64,000 nt of DNA from positions 1-64,000 of the forward strand of contig JAGRGY010000027.1 of assembly GCA_020445255.1 (NCBI GenBank), given 5' to 3'. Both the position numbers and the translations under genes were made by a program. Shown one piece after another: positions 1 to 10,316 of this stretch; position 1 is the stretch's first letter, and every line of letters starts with the position of its first letter. A model generated the notes under the pieces. The model was not told the DNA's origin. It did not search any database and saw nothing but the letters and a program-made list of their open reading frames with translations. Source of the DNA: Gammaproteobacteria bacterium. Its GTDB lineage: Bacteria > Pseudomonadota > Gammaproteobacteria > Chromatiales > Chromatiaceae.

Positions 1-549
1 ACCCAGGCCGGCGACGTGTCGGCATTCGTCCCGACCAACGTCATCTCGATCACCGACGGCCAGATCTTCCTCGAGTCCGACCTGTTCGCGGCCGGCCTGC
101 GCCCCGCGATCAACGCCGGCCTGTCGGTGTCGCGCGTCGGTGGTTCGGCGCAGACCAAGATCATCAAGAAGCTCGGCGGTGGTGTGCGCCTGGCGCTCGC
201 CCAGTACCGCGAACTGGCGGCGTTCTCGCAGTTCGCATCCGACCTCGACGAGGCCACCCGCAAGCAGCTCGAGCGCGGTCAGCGCGTGACCGAGCTGATG
301 AAGCAGTCGCAGTACTCGCCGCTTACGATCGGCGAGATGGCGATTTCGCTGTTCGCTGCCAACGAGGGCTATCTCGACGATGTGCCGGTCACCAAGGTGG
401 TCGCATTCGAGTCGGCGCTGCACGGCTATGTCGCGGCGAGCCACGGCGAACTGATGGACAAGGTCAATTCGACCGGCGACTGGAACGACGAGCTCGAGGC
501 CGCGTTCCATGCCGCGCTGAAGGCGTTCAAGGAAACCGGCAGCTGGTAA
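1..549 (+). CDS. atpA: ATP synthase F1 subunit alpha, C-terminal part
   Basis: Partial gene, open at the left edge; the last 182 codons are present. The reading frame begins [16 protein letters not shown] and runs through the conserved QIFLE and GLSVSRVGG segments to the helical C-terminal domain. Alpha forms the catalytic alpha3beta3 hexamer of F1 with beta and carries the non-catalytic nucleotide sites. The visible part covers the end of the nucleotide-binding domain and the C-terminal bundle. It is followed by atpG, atpD and atpC in the standard order. An apparent GTG start at base 16 is only an internal valine codon. Confidence 0.97.
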   Translation, partial: TQAGDVSAFVPTNVISITDGQIFLESDLFAAGLRPAINAGLSVSRVGGSAQTKIIKKLGGGVRLALAQYRELAAFSQFASDLDEATRKQLERGQRVTELMKQSQYSPLTIGEMAISLFAANEGYLDDVPVTKVVAFESALHGYVAASHGELMDKVNSTGDWNDELEAAFHAALKAFKETGSW

Positions 550-659
550 TTCGGTACGCACGGCAACGTCCCGGGATCAACCGGACGCCCTGTCGTCCGG
601 TCGCGTTGACACCCAGACCCGACGCGATGCCGCGCAGATGAAATCGATTAGGTGGATCA

Positions 660-1526
660 ATGGCAGGCGCTAAAGAAATCCGTACCAAGATTGCCTCCGT
701 CAAGAGCACGCAGAAGATCACGAGTGCGATGGAGATGGTTGCGGCATCCAAGATGCGCAAGGCGCAGGATCGCATGCAGGCGACCCGGCCTTATGCCGAG
801 CGCATGCGTCAGGTCATCGGCCACGTCGCGCTCGCGAATCCGGAATATCGGCATCCGTTCATGCATGCGCGCCCGGTGAAGCGCATCGGCTACATCATCG
901 TGTCGTCCGACCGCGGTTTGTGCGGTGGCCTGAACAGCAACCTGTTCCGCACGCTGGTCCGCGAGATCCGCGTGCTGCGCGATGCCGGAACCGAGATCGA
1001 GTTCTGCACGATCGGACAGAAGGCGCTGGGTTTCTTCCGCCGCGTCGGCGGCAAAGTCATGGCACAGGCGACCCACCTCGGCGATGCCCCGCACATCGAC
1101 GACCTGGTCGGCACGGTCAAGGTCATGCTCGACGCCTACATGGCAGGCACCATCGACGAGATCCGGATCGCCTACAACCAGTTCGTCAACACGATGACGC
1201 AGAAACCGACCGTCGAGCGCCTGGTGCCGCTGAGCGAGGGCGACGACGCCGATCAGCTCAAGCATCACTGGGACTACATCTATGAACCGGATGCGAAGGA
1301 AGTGCTCGACGGCCTGCTGACGCGCTACATCGAGTCGCTGGTATACCAGTCGGTGGTCGAGAACGGCGCCTGCGAACAGTCCGCGCGCATGGTCGCGATG
1401 AAGTCTGCGACTGATAACGCCGGCAGCCTGATCGACGAACTCCAGCTGATCTACAACAAGGCCCGCCAGGCTGCCATCACCCAGGAGATCTCCGAGATCG
1501 TGGGTGGCGCCGCGGCCGTTTCGTGA
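660..1526 (+). CDS. atpG: ATP synthase F1 subunit gamma
   Basis: 288 aa, the usual length for bacterial gamma. Gamma is the rotating central stalk linking proton flow in Fo to catalysis in alpha3beta3. The N-terminal helix begins [20 protein letters not shown] with the conserved [10 protein letters not shown] segment. The C-terminal helix carries [13 protein letters not shown] and ends in [19 protein letters not shown], both diagnostic of gamma. A weak GGTGG ribosome site precedes the ATG. It lies 110 bp after atpA and 64 bp before atpD, in the same operon. Confidence 0.98.
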   Translation: MAGAKEIRTKIASVKSTQKITSAMEMVAASKMRKAQDRMQATRPYAERMRQVIGHVALANPEYRHPFMHARPVKRIGYIIVSSDRGLCGGLNSNLFRTLVREIRVLRDAGTEIEFCTIGQKALGFFRRVGGKVMAQATHLGDAPHIDDLVGTVKVMLDAYMAGTIDEIRIAYNQFVNTMTQKPTVERLVPLSEGDDADQLKHHWDYIYEPDAKEVLDGLLTRYIESLVYQSVVENGACEQSARMVAMKSATDNAGSLIDELQLIYNKARQAAITQEISEIVGGAAAVS

Positions 1527-1566
1527 TCGGCGACGCGCGCGCGAATTCAGACTTTAACGAATGTGA

Positions 1567-2976
<1,410 letters not shown>

Positions 2977-3006
2977 GGATCGCGCAGCGGATTCGGGAGA
3001 ACGACT

Positions 3007-3429
3007 ATGGCAATGACCGTTCATGTCGATATCGTCAGCGCCGAGGGGCATCTCTACTCCGGCCAGGGCGAGATGATCTATGCGCCGGCGGTTATGGGCG
3101 AGATCGGCATCGCGCCGCGCCACGCGCCACTGGTCACGCAGTTGAAACCAGGCGAGGTGCGCGTCGATCCGGGCAGTGGCAAGCCGCACGAGCACTTCTA
3201 CGTCTCCGGCGGCATGATCGAGGTGCAGCCGTTCAAGGTCACCGTGCTGGCGGATACCGGTGTGCGTGCAGCCGACCTCGACGAGGCAGCCGCGAGCGAG
3301 GCCAAGCGCCGGGCGGAAGACGCGCTGGCCAATAGCGCCGCCGACATGGACCTGGCCAAGGCCCAGGTCGAACTCGCCGAGGCGGTCGCCCAGCTGCGCG
3401 CGATCGAGCGCCTGCGCAAGGGCTCCTGA
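3007..3429 (+). CDS. atpC: ATP synthase F1 subunit epsilon
   Basis: 140 aa. Epsilon binds gamma and regulates ATP hydrolysis. The N-terminal beta-sandwich starts [20 protein letters not shown], a classical epsilon N-terminus, and contains [19 protein letters not shown]. The C-terminal half is the expected charged helical hairpin, rich in Ala, Glu and Lys (about residues 90-140). A GGAGA ribosome site lies 6 bases before the ATG. It is the last gene of the atp operon and is followed by a strong terminator hairpin. Confidence 0.98.
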   Translation: MAMTVHVDIVSAEGHLYSGQGEMIYAPAVMGEIGIAPRHAPLVTQLKPGEVRVDPGSGKPHEHFYVSGGMIEVQPFKVTVLADTGVRAADLDEAAASEAKRRAEDALANSAADMDLAKAQVELAEAVAQLRAIERLRKGS

Positions 3430-3457
3430 GCGCGTTTTTCACAGTGATACAATACCG

Positions 3458-3490
3458 GACCCCGGTCGGCGGCTGTCACCGGGGTCTTTT
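3458..3490 (+). terminator. Rho-independent terminator of the atp operon
   Basis: A perfect 9-bp stem GACCCCGGT (3458-3466) pairs with ACCGGGGTC (3478-3486), with an 11-base loop, followed by TTTT. It lies 28 bases after the atpC stop codon. Confidence 0.9.
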
Positions 3491-3544
3491 CATTTGCGTG
3501 TTCCGGGGCATGCGCCGAGCCGGTCCGCGAAAGGCAGCAGTACG

Positions 3545-4045
3545 ATGAGTGACGAGACGATCAGACCGGGCAAGTATGTCGCCCTCACCTACACCATCTG
3601 TGACGATGCGGGAAACGTGGTCGAACAGCACGATACGCCGGTCGGCTTCGTGTACGGCAGCGACACCGAGCTGGTCGGTGGCATGGACCGGGCGGTCGCC
3701 GGCAAGCGCCAGGGCGACCAGGTCGAGGTGGAGGTGTCGCCGGAGCAGGGTTTCGGCGAACGCGATCCGAACCTGACCTTCACCGACCGAGTCGAAAACG
3801 TGCCGCCCCAGTTTCGACAGCTCGGTGCCGAGGTGCAGATGCAGAACGACAAGGGCGAGACGCGGTCGTTCTTCGTAACCCGGATCGAGGATGGCGAGCT
3901 GACCGTCGACGGCAATCATCCGCTCGCCGGCAAGTGTCTGACGGTCCGCGTGACGATCGCCGAGGTGCGCGATGCGCAGCCGGGAGAGGAAAAGGTCTCC
4001 GGTATCCACGCCGTGCAGATGCCCGGGCCAAGCAGTATCAACTAG
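3545..4045 (+). CDS. FKBP-type peptidyl-prolyl cis-trans isomerase (SlyD-like)
   Basis: 166 aa from ATG 3545 (MSDETIRPGKYVALTYTICD). The fold follows the SlyD/FKBP pattern: GNVVEQHDTPVGFVYGS, then GGMDRAVAGKRQGDQVEVEV, an inserted flap domain with EQGFGERDPNLTF, and the returning strand NHPLAGKCLTVRVTI. Such proteins catalyse proline isomerisation and act as cytoplasmic folding helpers. Unlike E. coli SlyD it lacks the long His/Cys-rich metal-binding tail and ends GPSSIN. The in-frame ORF extends upstream to 3260 inside atpC, but that part is a shadow. It starts after the atp terminator, so it probably has its own promoter. Confidence 0.9.
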   Translation: MSDETIRPGKYVALTYTICDDAGNVVEQHDTPVGFVYGSDTELVGGMDRAVAGKRQGDQVEVEVSPEQGFGERDPNLTFTDRVENVPPQFRQLGAEVQMQNDKGETRSFFVTRIEDGELTVDGNHPLAGKCLTVRVTIAEVRDAQPGEEKVSGIHAVQMPGPSSIN

Positions 4046-4243
4046 CGGCGGGCAGATTTTAGTTTGTCCCGTCGAGGCCGCAAACTAGCGCAGAATATAG
4101 CGTGATGCGACGCCGCGACCCGGTGTCGTGCGCAGTGCCCTCAATTTCGCCATGAACCACGAAATGACTGCAGCAACCGCGTCCGGATACGACCACGGCC
4201 ATCCCGCCGCATCGGTGCCTGCCCGCGCACCGGGGGCGGCGCG

Positions 4244-5608
4244 ATGAAGCTCGGCGTCGTGATCCTCGCGGCCGGCCAGGGCACGCGGATGAAATCGGAC
4301 CTGCCCAAGGTGCTGCATCGCGTCGCCGGCAAACCGCTGCTCGGCCATGTGATCGACTGCGCGCGCGGCCTGTCGCCGGTAGAGATCGTCGTTGTGTACG
4401 GTCACGGCGGCGAGCGCGTACGTGCCGAGTTCGACGGTCAGCACGATCTGCAGTGGGTAGAGCAGGCACAGCAGCTGGGAACCGGACACGCCGTGCAGCA
4501 GGCCATGCCAGCGCTCAACGCCTGCGATCAGGTGCTGGTGCTGTATGGCGACGTGCCGCTGACGCGCAACGAGACACTGCGCGAGCTGGTCGAGGCCACC
4601 GCCCACCAGGGCTTCGGTCTGCTGACCGTCACGCTGGCCGATCCCACCGGTTATGGTCGCATCGTGCGCAACGACGGCGGTCGCGTGCAGCGCATCGTCG
4701 AACAGAAGGACGCCGGCGCGGAGGAGTTGACGATCCGCGAAGTCAACACCGGCATCATGTGCGTACCGCGCGACCGTCTTAGCGGCTGGCTCAGCGGCCT
4801 GTCGAACGGCAATGCCCAGGGCGAGTACTACCTGACCGACGTGCTGGCGATGGCGGTTGCCGACGGCTTCGACATCCAAGTCCGTCAGCCGGCCGCGGCG
4901 ATCGAGGCCGAGGGCGTCAACAACCGTGTTCAGCTCGCCACGCTCGAGCGCGCCCATCAGCGCCGGGTCGCCGAACGCCTGATGACCGACGGCGTTACCC
5001 TGCGCGACCCAGGCCGGGTGGACGTACGCGGCACCATCACGCACGGGCGCGACTGCGAGATCGACGTCAACGCGCTGTTCGAGGGTCAAGTGACACTCGG
5101 TGACCGCGTGCGCATTGGTGCGAACTGCGTGCTGCGCAACGTCGAGATCGGCGATGACGTCGAGATCCTCGACAACTGTGTCATCGAACAGGCGACGATC
5201 GGCCGCGACAGCAAGATCGGTCCGTTCTCGCGCCTGCGCCCCGGTGCCGAGTTGGTCGGTGGAGCGCACGTCGGCAACTTCGTCGAAATCAAGAAGTCGG
5301 TGATCGGCCTCGGCTCGAAGGTCAACCACCTGAGTTACATCGGCGACACCGAGATCGGTGCGGGCGTCAACATCGGTGCCGGCACGATCACGTGCAACTA
5401 CGACGGCGCGAACAAACACAAGACGACGATCGGCGACCGTGCGTTCATCGGGTCGAACAGTGCACTGGTCGCGCCGGTCACGATCGGTGAGAACGCGACG
5501 ATCGGCGCGGGATCGGTGATCGGAAAGGATGCGCCGGCCGACAAGTTGACGCTGACGCGCGCCAAACAGGTCAGCATCGACTGGAAGCGGCCGACCAAGA
5601 AGAAATAG
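4244..5608 (+). CDS. glmU: Bifunctional N-acetylglucosamine-1-phosphate uridyltransferase / glucosamine-1-phosphate acetyltransferase
   Basis: 454 aa, normal GlmU length. It makes UDP-GlcNAc for peptidoglycan and lipid A in the cytoplasm. The N-terminal pyrophosphorylase domain has the nucleotide-binding LAAGQGTRMKSDLPKVLH, and GDVPL and NTGIM follow. The C-terminal half is a left-handed beta-helix of hexapeptide repeats (about residues 250-440, for example IGDDVEILDNCVIEQATIG) with the acetyltransferase region HLSYIGDTEIGAGVNIGAGT. glmS, the enzyme that starts the pathway, lies 190 bp downstream on the same strand. Confidence 0.98.
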   Translation: MKLGVVILAAGQGTRMKSDLPKVLHRVAGKPLLGHVIDCARGLSPVEIVVVYGHGGERVRAEFDGQHDLQWVEQAQQLGTGHAVQQAMPALNACDQVLVLYGDVPLTRNETLRELVEATAHQGFGLLTVTLADPTGYGRIVRNDGGRVQRIVEQKDAGAEELTIREVNTGIMCVPRDRLSGWLSGLSNGNAQGEYYLTDVLAMAVADGFDIQVRQPAAAIEAEGVNNRVQLATLERAHQRRVAERLMTDGVTLRDPGRVDVRGTITHGRDCEIDVNALFEGQVTLGDRVRIGANCVLRNVEIGDDVEILDNCVIEQATIGRDSKIGPFSRLRPGAELVGGAHVGNFVEIKKSVIGLGSKVNHLSYIGDTEIGAGVNIGAGTITCNYDGANKHKTTIGDRAFIGSNSALVAPVTIGENATIGAGSVIGKDAPADKLTLTRAKQVSIDWKRPTKKK

Positions 5609-5799
5609 CGGGCATCGCCGTGGCGGTGTGCGAAGGCGCACAGCTGGCGCGAGGTGCCAAGCACCCGATTGATGCGGTGTGGGCAGAGCCGCAGCGAGCG
5701 GCAGGGTGCGTTGGCTTGAGCAGGAAATGCATGCGACCGAACAGAAACCTGTCGCGCGACCTCGTCGCGAATCAGTCAGTCGACCCGGAGTGAACCCGT

Positions 5800-7626
5800 A
5801 TGTGTGGCATTGTCGGAGCCATCGCTGAACGCAACGTCGTCCCGATCCTGATCGAGGGGCTGCGCCGCCTCGAGTACCGCGGGTACGACTCCGCCGGTAT
5901 CGCCGTACGCAATCCGGATGCGCACCTGCAGCGGATACGCTCGGTCGGCAAGGTCGCCGAGCTGCAGAAGATGCTCGACGGCGGCAGTGTCGATGGTCCG
6001 CTCGGCATCGCTCACACGCGTTGGGCCACGCACGGTATGCCTGCGGAACGCAACGCGCATCCGCACATGAGCGGCGAGCAGGTCGCGATCGTGCACAACG
6101 GCATCATCGAGAATCACGCCGAACTGCGCACCGATCTGCGCGAGCGTGGATTCGTGTTCAGCTCGGAGACCGACACCGAGGTCATCGCTCACCTGCTCGC
6201 CGACCTGCTGGCAAAGGGCCAAAGCATTCTGGATGCCACGCGCAACGCGATCGGTCGCCTGGTGGGCGCCTATGCCCTGGCCGTGATCAGCCCCGACGAT
6301 CCGGACCACATGATCGTGACGCGCGCCGGCAGTCCGCTCGTGATCGGTGTCGGTGTCGGCGAGAATTTCATCGCCTCCGATGTGTTCGCGCTGTTGCCGG
6401 TAACCCAGCGCTTCATCTTCCTCGAGGAAGGTGACGTCGCCGAGATCCGGCGTGACGGCGTTACGGTGTTCGACGCCGACGGTAACCAGGTCGAACGCGA
6501 GATCCGTACGAGTGAACTGTCGGCCTCGAATGCCGAGAAGGGGCCCTACCGGCACTACATGCTCAAGGAGATCTTCGAGCAGCCGGCGGTGATCGCCGAG
6601 ACGCTCGAGGGGCGCATCCACAAGGGCCGCCTGCTCGAGCAGAGTTTCGGCCACGTCGCCCAGGAACTGTTCGACCGCACCCGGGCGGTGCAGATCATCG
6701 CCTGTGGCACCAGTTACCATGCCGGCATGGTTGCGCGTTACTGGCTCGAGGAGATCGGTGTTCCGTGCCAGATCGAGGTCGCGAGCGAGTTTCGCTACCG
6801 CAAATCGGTGGTGCGGCCCGACACCCTGTTCGTGACCATCTCGCAGTCGGGCGAGACCGCCGACACGCTCGCGGCGCTGCGTGCAGCGAAGAAGGCCGGT
6901 TACATCGGCAGCCTGGTCGTGTGCAACGTGCCGGAGAGTTCGCTGGTGCGCGAATCCGATGTTGCGCTGATGACCCGGGCCGGTCCGGAGATCGGCGTTG
7001 CCTCGACCAAGGCATTCACGACCCAGCTGGTCGCGCTGCGTCTGCTCACGCTGGCACTGGCCAAGCGCAACGGCATGCCGGCCGAGACCGAGGCCGCATG
7101 GGTCGACGAACTGCAGGCCCTGCCGCGCCAGGTCGAGGTCGTGCTCGAGCTCAGCGATGCGATCGAAGACTTCGCCCAGTCGTTCGCCGACAAACACAAT
7201 GCGCTGTTCCTCGGTCGCGGCACCTTCTACCCGATCGCGCTCGAGGGCGCATTGAAGTTGAAGGAGATCTCGTATATTCACGCCGAGGCCTACCCGGCCG
7301 GCGAACTCAAGCACGGTCCCCTGGCGCTGGTCGACGAGAAGATGCCGGTGGTCTGCGCGCTGCCGGACGATCCGCTGCTGGAGAAGGTGCTGTCGAACCT
7401 TCAGGAGGTGCGCGCACGCGGCGGCGAGCTGTTCCTGTTCAGCGACAAGAAGGTCCGTATCGACCTGGATCACTACCAGAACCTGACGCTCGACGACATC
7501 TGTCCGGGCACCGCGCCGATCGTCTACACGATTCCGCTTCAGCTACTCTCCTATCACGTCGCCGTGCTCAAAGGCACCGACGTGGATCAGCCGCGCAACC
7601 TCGCGAAGTCGGTCACGGTCGAATAG
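5800..7626 (+). CDS. glmS: Glutamine-fructose-6-phosphate aminotransferase (isomerising)
   Basis: 608 aa. It converts fructose-6-phosphate and glutamine to glucosamine-6-phosphate, the first step towards UDP-GlcNAc. The mature N-terminus begins MCGIVGAI with the catalytic Cys2 of the Ntn-hydrolase glutaminase domain, then RLEYRGYDSAG and THNG-type GEQVAIVHNGIIENH. Two SIS domains follow, with ACGTSYHAGMV, SQSGETADTLAALR and ASTKAFTTQ. The C-terminus PRNLAKSVTVE is the canonical GlmS tail. I saw no glmS ribozyme structure upstream; none is expected in Gammaproteobacteria. Confidence 0.98.
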   Translation: MCGIVGAIAERNVVPILIEGLRRLEYRGYDSAGIAVRNPDAHLQRIRSVGKVAELQKMLDGGSVDGPLGIAHTRWATHGMPAERNAHPHMSGEQVAIVHNGIIENHAELRTDLRERGFVFSSETDTEVIAHLLADLLAKGQSILDATRNAIGRLVGAYALAVISPDDPDHMIVTRAGSPLVIGVGVGENFIASDVFALLPVTQRFIFLEEGDVAEIRRDGVTVFDADGNQVEREIRTSELSASNAEKGPYRHYMLKEIFEQPAVIAETLEGRIHKGRLLEQSFGHVAQELFDRTRAVQIIACGTSYHAGMVARYWLEEIGVPCQIEVASEFRYRKSVVRPDTLFVTISQSGETADTLAALRAAKKAGYIGSLVVCNVPESSLVRESDVALMTRAGPEIGVASTKAFTTQLVALRLLTLALAKRNGMPAETEAAWVDELQALPRQVEVVLELSDAIEDFAQSFADKHNALFLGRGTFYPIALEGALKLKEISYIHAEAYPAGELKHGPLALVDEKMPVVCALPDDPLLEKVLSNLQEVRARGGELFLFSDKKVRIDLDHYQNLTLDDICPGTAPIVYTIPLQLLSYHVAVLKGTDVDQPRNLAKSVTVE

Positions 7627-7674
7627 GCGCAGGCTCTCCAGGCGGGCTGTTGTGTTGGACAAGGCCCATTGGTA

Positions 7675-7838
7675 AACACGTGTATCGGTGGATACTCCAT
7701 CCGGTGCAGATTTGGGGTCAAAGTCAAAACTCGCTGCGCCGATGACGGTCTTCCAGCGACACCGACATCCGTGTTTACTCCGATTCCGACCCCAAGTATC
7801 CCAGCAAGAATCGACTACCCCTACCGAACACGTGTATC
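7675..7838. repeat. Direct repeat AACACGTGTATC bracketing a hairpin element
   Basis: AACACGTGTATC occurs at 7675-7686 and again at 7827-7838. The 140 bases between them contain the TTTGGGGTC hairpin. The layout resembles a target duplication around a small miniature element, but a 12-base duplication with no clear terminal inverted repeats could also be a coincidence or a duplicated protein-binding site, since ACACGTGT is palindromic. Confidence 0.45.
7711..7796. repeat. REPIN-like hairpin with TTTGGGGTC ends (copy 1)
   Basis: TTTGGGGTCAAAGTCAAAA (7711-7729) faces an imperfect inverted copy at 7774-7796, whose complement reads CTTGGGGTCGGAATCGGAGT. An inner pair TCGCTG/CAGCGA (7731-7736, 7754-7759) continues the stem. 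A second element with the same ends lies on the other side of the PEP-CTERM gene. Confidence 0.55.
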
Positions 7839-7915
7839 TGATCGCCGACGGCGCTTCGCAGCACCCGTGCCAATGGTGCCTCACGGTATTTGGCATCCTT
7901 GGGTGCGGGCGGCTT

Positions 7916-7946
7916 CGTTGAGTGCCGCGTTTTTTTACACTCAACG
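7916..7946. promoter_or_regulatory. Perfect 9-bp inverted repeat upstream of the PEP-CTERM gene
   Basis: CGTTGAGTG (7916-7924) and CACTCAACG (7938-7946) are exact complements around a 13-base spacer that holds a run of seven T. It lies 133 bases before the downstream ATG. It could be an operator or a hairpin; the T-run in the loop argues against a normal terminator. Confidence 0.4.
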
Positions 7947-8078
7947 TGACCGTACGGCCATGTTCCGCTGCAAGCAGCGGAATTTTCAGGTAATTCCTGT
8001 TCTGGCGCTAAATTTGCTGCATTGCTCGAGTAGTCACAAGTGTCTGGCGCCGGAAAGCCATAGATTGAGGGAACCGTT

Positions 8079-8717
8079 ATGCAGCTTGCTCGAAAGATCG
8101 CCGTCTCCGTCATCCTGTTGGGCACCTGCATGGGCGCACAGGCTACGTTGGTCACCTCGGACCCAGGTACCGGCAGCACCACCGTGTTCACCGCGACCGG
8201 GAACAATGGATTCGGTGACCCAGGGCCGGTTGTCGTCGATGGCATCACGTGGACGGGCAGTCCTCAAGTCACCTACGGCGACGCTGGCTACGGCTTGGGT
8301 TCCAACGGGAGCTGGAACTGGGGTTGGGTGGCGACCAACAATGGAGATGGCTCCATCACGGCCGACCTGGGTGGCGGGTTTTCGTTTGTGGGCGGTTTGA
8401 TCAACTACTCGGTTCAAGGCGGCAGCCCCGATGGCTCGGATCCGCTCATTCAGGCCTTGGCTGCAGACATGTCGGTCCTTGAAAGCTACAACCTGTGGAC
8501 TGACGCACCGATCGTGACTGCCGGCTCGAACGGTGCGGAGTTCCGCGGTATCTCGCGCGCCAGCAGCGACATCTACTACCTGCGCCTGGTGGGTGCCTAC
8601 AGCATCATCCACTCACTGGAAGTCGGGGCTGCTGCGGTTCCCGAACCCGCCACGCTTGCGCTGATGGGGCTGGGCATTGCTGGTCTCGGCTTCGCGCGCA
8701 AAAAAACGCAGGCTTGA
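8079..8717 (+). CDS. PEP-CTERM sorting domain protein
   Basis: 212 aa. The N-terminal signal peptide (about residues 1-22, ending AQA) is followed by a Gly/Ser/Thr-rich beta-type body with no recognised enzymatic motif. The C-terminus has the complete PEP-CTERM tripartite signal: VPEPATLALMGLGIAGLGFA, then the basic RKK. Such proteins are cleaved and sorted by exosortase (EpsH) and are usually tied to exopolysaccharide or biofilm matrix. No exosortase gene lies in this window. The ATG at 8079 has a GAGGG ribosome site 7 bases upstream. The gene stands alone between two hairpin repeats. Confidence 0.9.
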   Translation: MQLARKIAVSVILLGTCMGAQATLVTSDPGTGSTTVFTATGNNGFGDPGPVVVDGITWTGSPQVTYGDAGYGLGSNGSWNWGWVATNNGDGSITADLGGGFSFVGGLINYSVQGGSPDGSDPLIQALAADMSVLESYNLWTDAPIVTAGSNGAEFRGISRASSDIYYLRLVGAYSIIHSLEVGAAAVPEPATLALMGLGIAGLGFARKKTQA

Positions 8718-9098
8718 GATCGAAACAAGCGCCGAACGTTTGGGTTCAGAGTGAAAACGTGCGGAGCTGATTACGAACATCCAGCGCTGCCGGGGCACTG
8801 ATTGCTCTGACCCCAAAAAAGCGGTAGGTCGGTGCTATGCGCACCGACGATCGCACCTCTGGTCTTTTCCCCGAAACGCCCCCATCGTTTGTCCCCTCTG
8901 GACGACCAATCGGCCGGACCGGCGGAAATGCTGTCTCGCCGCGCTGCGAGAAACTCGCGCCGTCGGGATCAAGGGACACACCTCTTGCCCGACACGGTTG
9001 TCGTCGCCCCGCCAGATCGACATAGCGGGTCCTGCCCACCGCCCGTAAGCGGTCTGACAGTCGCACACGCGGCTCCCGACCCGCAGTGAGGGGCTCGG
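8718..9098. other. Intergenic region downstream of the PEP-CTERM gene
   Basis: Contains the second REPIN-like hairpin (8739-8817). The following 280 bases, up to the stop codon of the DUF1348 gene, hold no supported gene. Frames crossing it have low-complexity Arg/Pro-rich translations typical of shadows. It may be a degenerate repeat remnant. Confidence 0.5.
8739..8817. repeat. REPIN-like hairpin with TTTGGGGTC ends (copy 2)
   Basis: TTTGGGTTCAGAGTGAA (8739-8755) pairs with ATTGCTCTGACCCCAAA (8801-8817), whose complement reads TTTGGGGTCAGAGCAAT. It matches the ends of the copy at 7711-7796 and has a similar size (79 against 86 bases). Confidence 0.6.
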
Positions 9099-9566
9099 CT
9101 AGAGGCCCAACTCGCTCAGACCCGGGTGATCGTCGGGACGCCGACCCAGTGGCCAGAGGAACTTGCGGTCCTGCTCTTTGATCGGCAGGTCGTTGATGCT
9201 GGCGAAGCGGCGCATCATCAGACCGTCGTCGTTGAATTCCCAGTTTTCGTTTCCATAGGCGCGAAACCAGGTGCCGGCATCGTCGTGGAATTCGTAGGCA
9301 AAGCGCACGGCGATGCGGTTGCCGGCGCAGGCCCACAGTTCCTTGATCAGCCGGTAGTCCAGCTCGCGCGCCCACTTGCGACACAGGAAGGCATGCACCT
9401 GCGCCCTGCCGACCGGAAACTCCGCACGGTTCCGCCATACCGTGTCCTCGGTGTACACCTGCACCACGCGGTCCGGGTCACGCGTGTTCCAGGCGTCCTC
9501 CGCCATGCGCACCTTGGTGGCGGCGCTGTCGGGGTTGAACGGAGGCAAAGGTGGCTTCTGTGACAT
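9099..9566 (-). CDS. DUF1348 / NTF2-like (SnoaL fold) protein
   Basis: 155 aa from ATG 9566 ([15 protein letters not shown]). The sequence is strongly that of the DUF1348 family: [70 protein letters not shown], and the terminal [17 protein letters not shown]. These are NTF2-like cone-shaped domains of unknown function, likely cytoplasmic with a small-ligand pocket. The longer in-frame extension upstream to 9827 is Arg-rich and lacks a ribosome site, so it is rejected. First of several minus-strand genes, but separated from its neighbour by 128 bp. Confidence 0.88.
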   Translation of the reverse strand: MSQKPPLPPFNPDSAATKVRMAEDAWNTRDPDRVVQVYTEDTVWRNRAEFPVGRAQVHAFLCRKWARELDYRLIKELWACAGNRIAVRFAYEFHDDAGTWFRAYGNENWEFNDDGLMMRRFASINDLPIKEQDRKFLWPLGRRPDDHPGLSELGL

Positions 9567-9694
9567 CACTCGACTCCCGCGCTTGGCGCATCCGGGAAGA
9601 ACGGACCGGCGCCATTGTCGCGCCAATCTCCGCCGCCGGGCCAGCAGCACGCCCGAGGGTCGACACGGCACCCCCGGTGCCAGTCCGTTCAGCG

Positions 9695-10141
9695 TCAGGG
9701 CTTCAGGTACGCGTAACCCATTTTCAGCTGCAGCCGGGCGATCTCGGCGATGCCCGACGGCACGACCTCGACGCCGTCGACCACACTGCCCGGCGCGATC
9801 TCGCGCGCGCGCAACGTTGTTCCGCACAAGCGGATGGCCACACCCTTGGACGTCAGCTCGAACAGTGACGGGGCATAAGGGTTGCCGTTGCTGTCTTCGG
9901 CACCCTCGAGCGCGAAGTCGACACCGGGACCATAGGCGACGATGACCAGGCTGGCCTTGGGGCTGTCCTCAAGGTAGGACCTGGCGAGCATCAGCATCCA
10001 ACGCGCATAGCGGCTGTCGTCCACATGGAACACCATCTTTTCCCAGCCGTTTTCGTCAGGGCCGGACCGGGCCGGCGACACCACGGTGCCGATCGTGGCG
10101 AGCGCCAGCACAAAGGCAAAAGCGAATGATTGCTTGGACAT
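9695..10141 (-). CDS. Exported DsrE-like protein
   Basis: 148 aa from ATG 10141, preceded by an excellent GGAGGA ribosome site. Residues 1-30 form a signal peptide ([21 protein letters not shown]), so the product should be periplasmic. The body follows the DsrE/DsrF-like pattern: an early FHVDDS, a helix, the strand [16 protein letters not shown], then [19 protein letters not shown] and a conserved-looking C-terminal [26 protein letters not shown] (read in pieces). Cytoplasmic DsrE carries sulfur on a cysteine; here one cysteine lies in RLCGTTL. Sulfur handling is inference from the family. Neighbours are a DUF6316-like gene and a dihaem cytochrome gene on the same strand. Confidence 0.78.
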   Translation of the reverse strand: MSKQSFAFAFVLALATIGTVVSPARSGPDENGWEKMVFHVDDSRYARWMLMLARSYLEDSPKASLVIVAYGPGVDFALEGAEDSNGNPYAPSLFELTSKGVAIRLCGTTLRAREIAPGSVVDGVEVVPSGIAEIARLQLKMGYAYLKP

Positions 10142-10316
10142 GGCGGTTTCCTCCGGTACCGGGGCACGGTCGAACGGGCCCCCGGTTAAGGAATAGCCGA
10201 AATCGTCCCCAAGGTCCGCTGAAACGCCGCCCATGCCGAGGCCGGGTGGCGTGGAGGAAGGGCATCCTGCCCGTTTGTCCAGGGTGCGCGAGATGGCCGG
10301 GTGCGGTGCCGCCGGA

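Larger units (their letters stand above)
7627..8078. other. Intergenic region between glmS and the PEP-CTERM gene
   Basis: No gene is supported here; the reading frames crossing it lack a plausible start and protein-like composition. It holds a 12-bp direct repeat, a REPIN-like hairpin and a separate 9-bp inverted repeat, each listed individually. The short TTTGGGGTC-type ends suggest remnants of small non-autonomous repeats. Confidence 0.6.

Noticed and set aside
4060..4087. TAGTTTG/CAAACTA inverted repeat after the FKBP gene as a terminator
   Set aside because: Only 7 bp with a 14-base loop and no T-tract; too weak to call.
8746..9438. 230-codon minus-strand frame covering the hairpin and the DUF1348 gene
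   Set aside because: It is an out-of-frame shadow of the DUF1348 gene that runs on through a non-coding repeat region, with no ribosome site.
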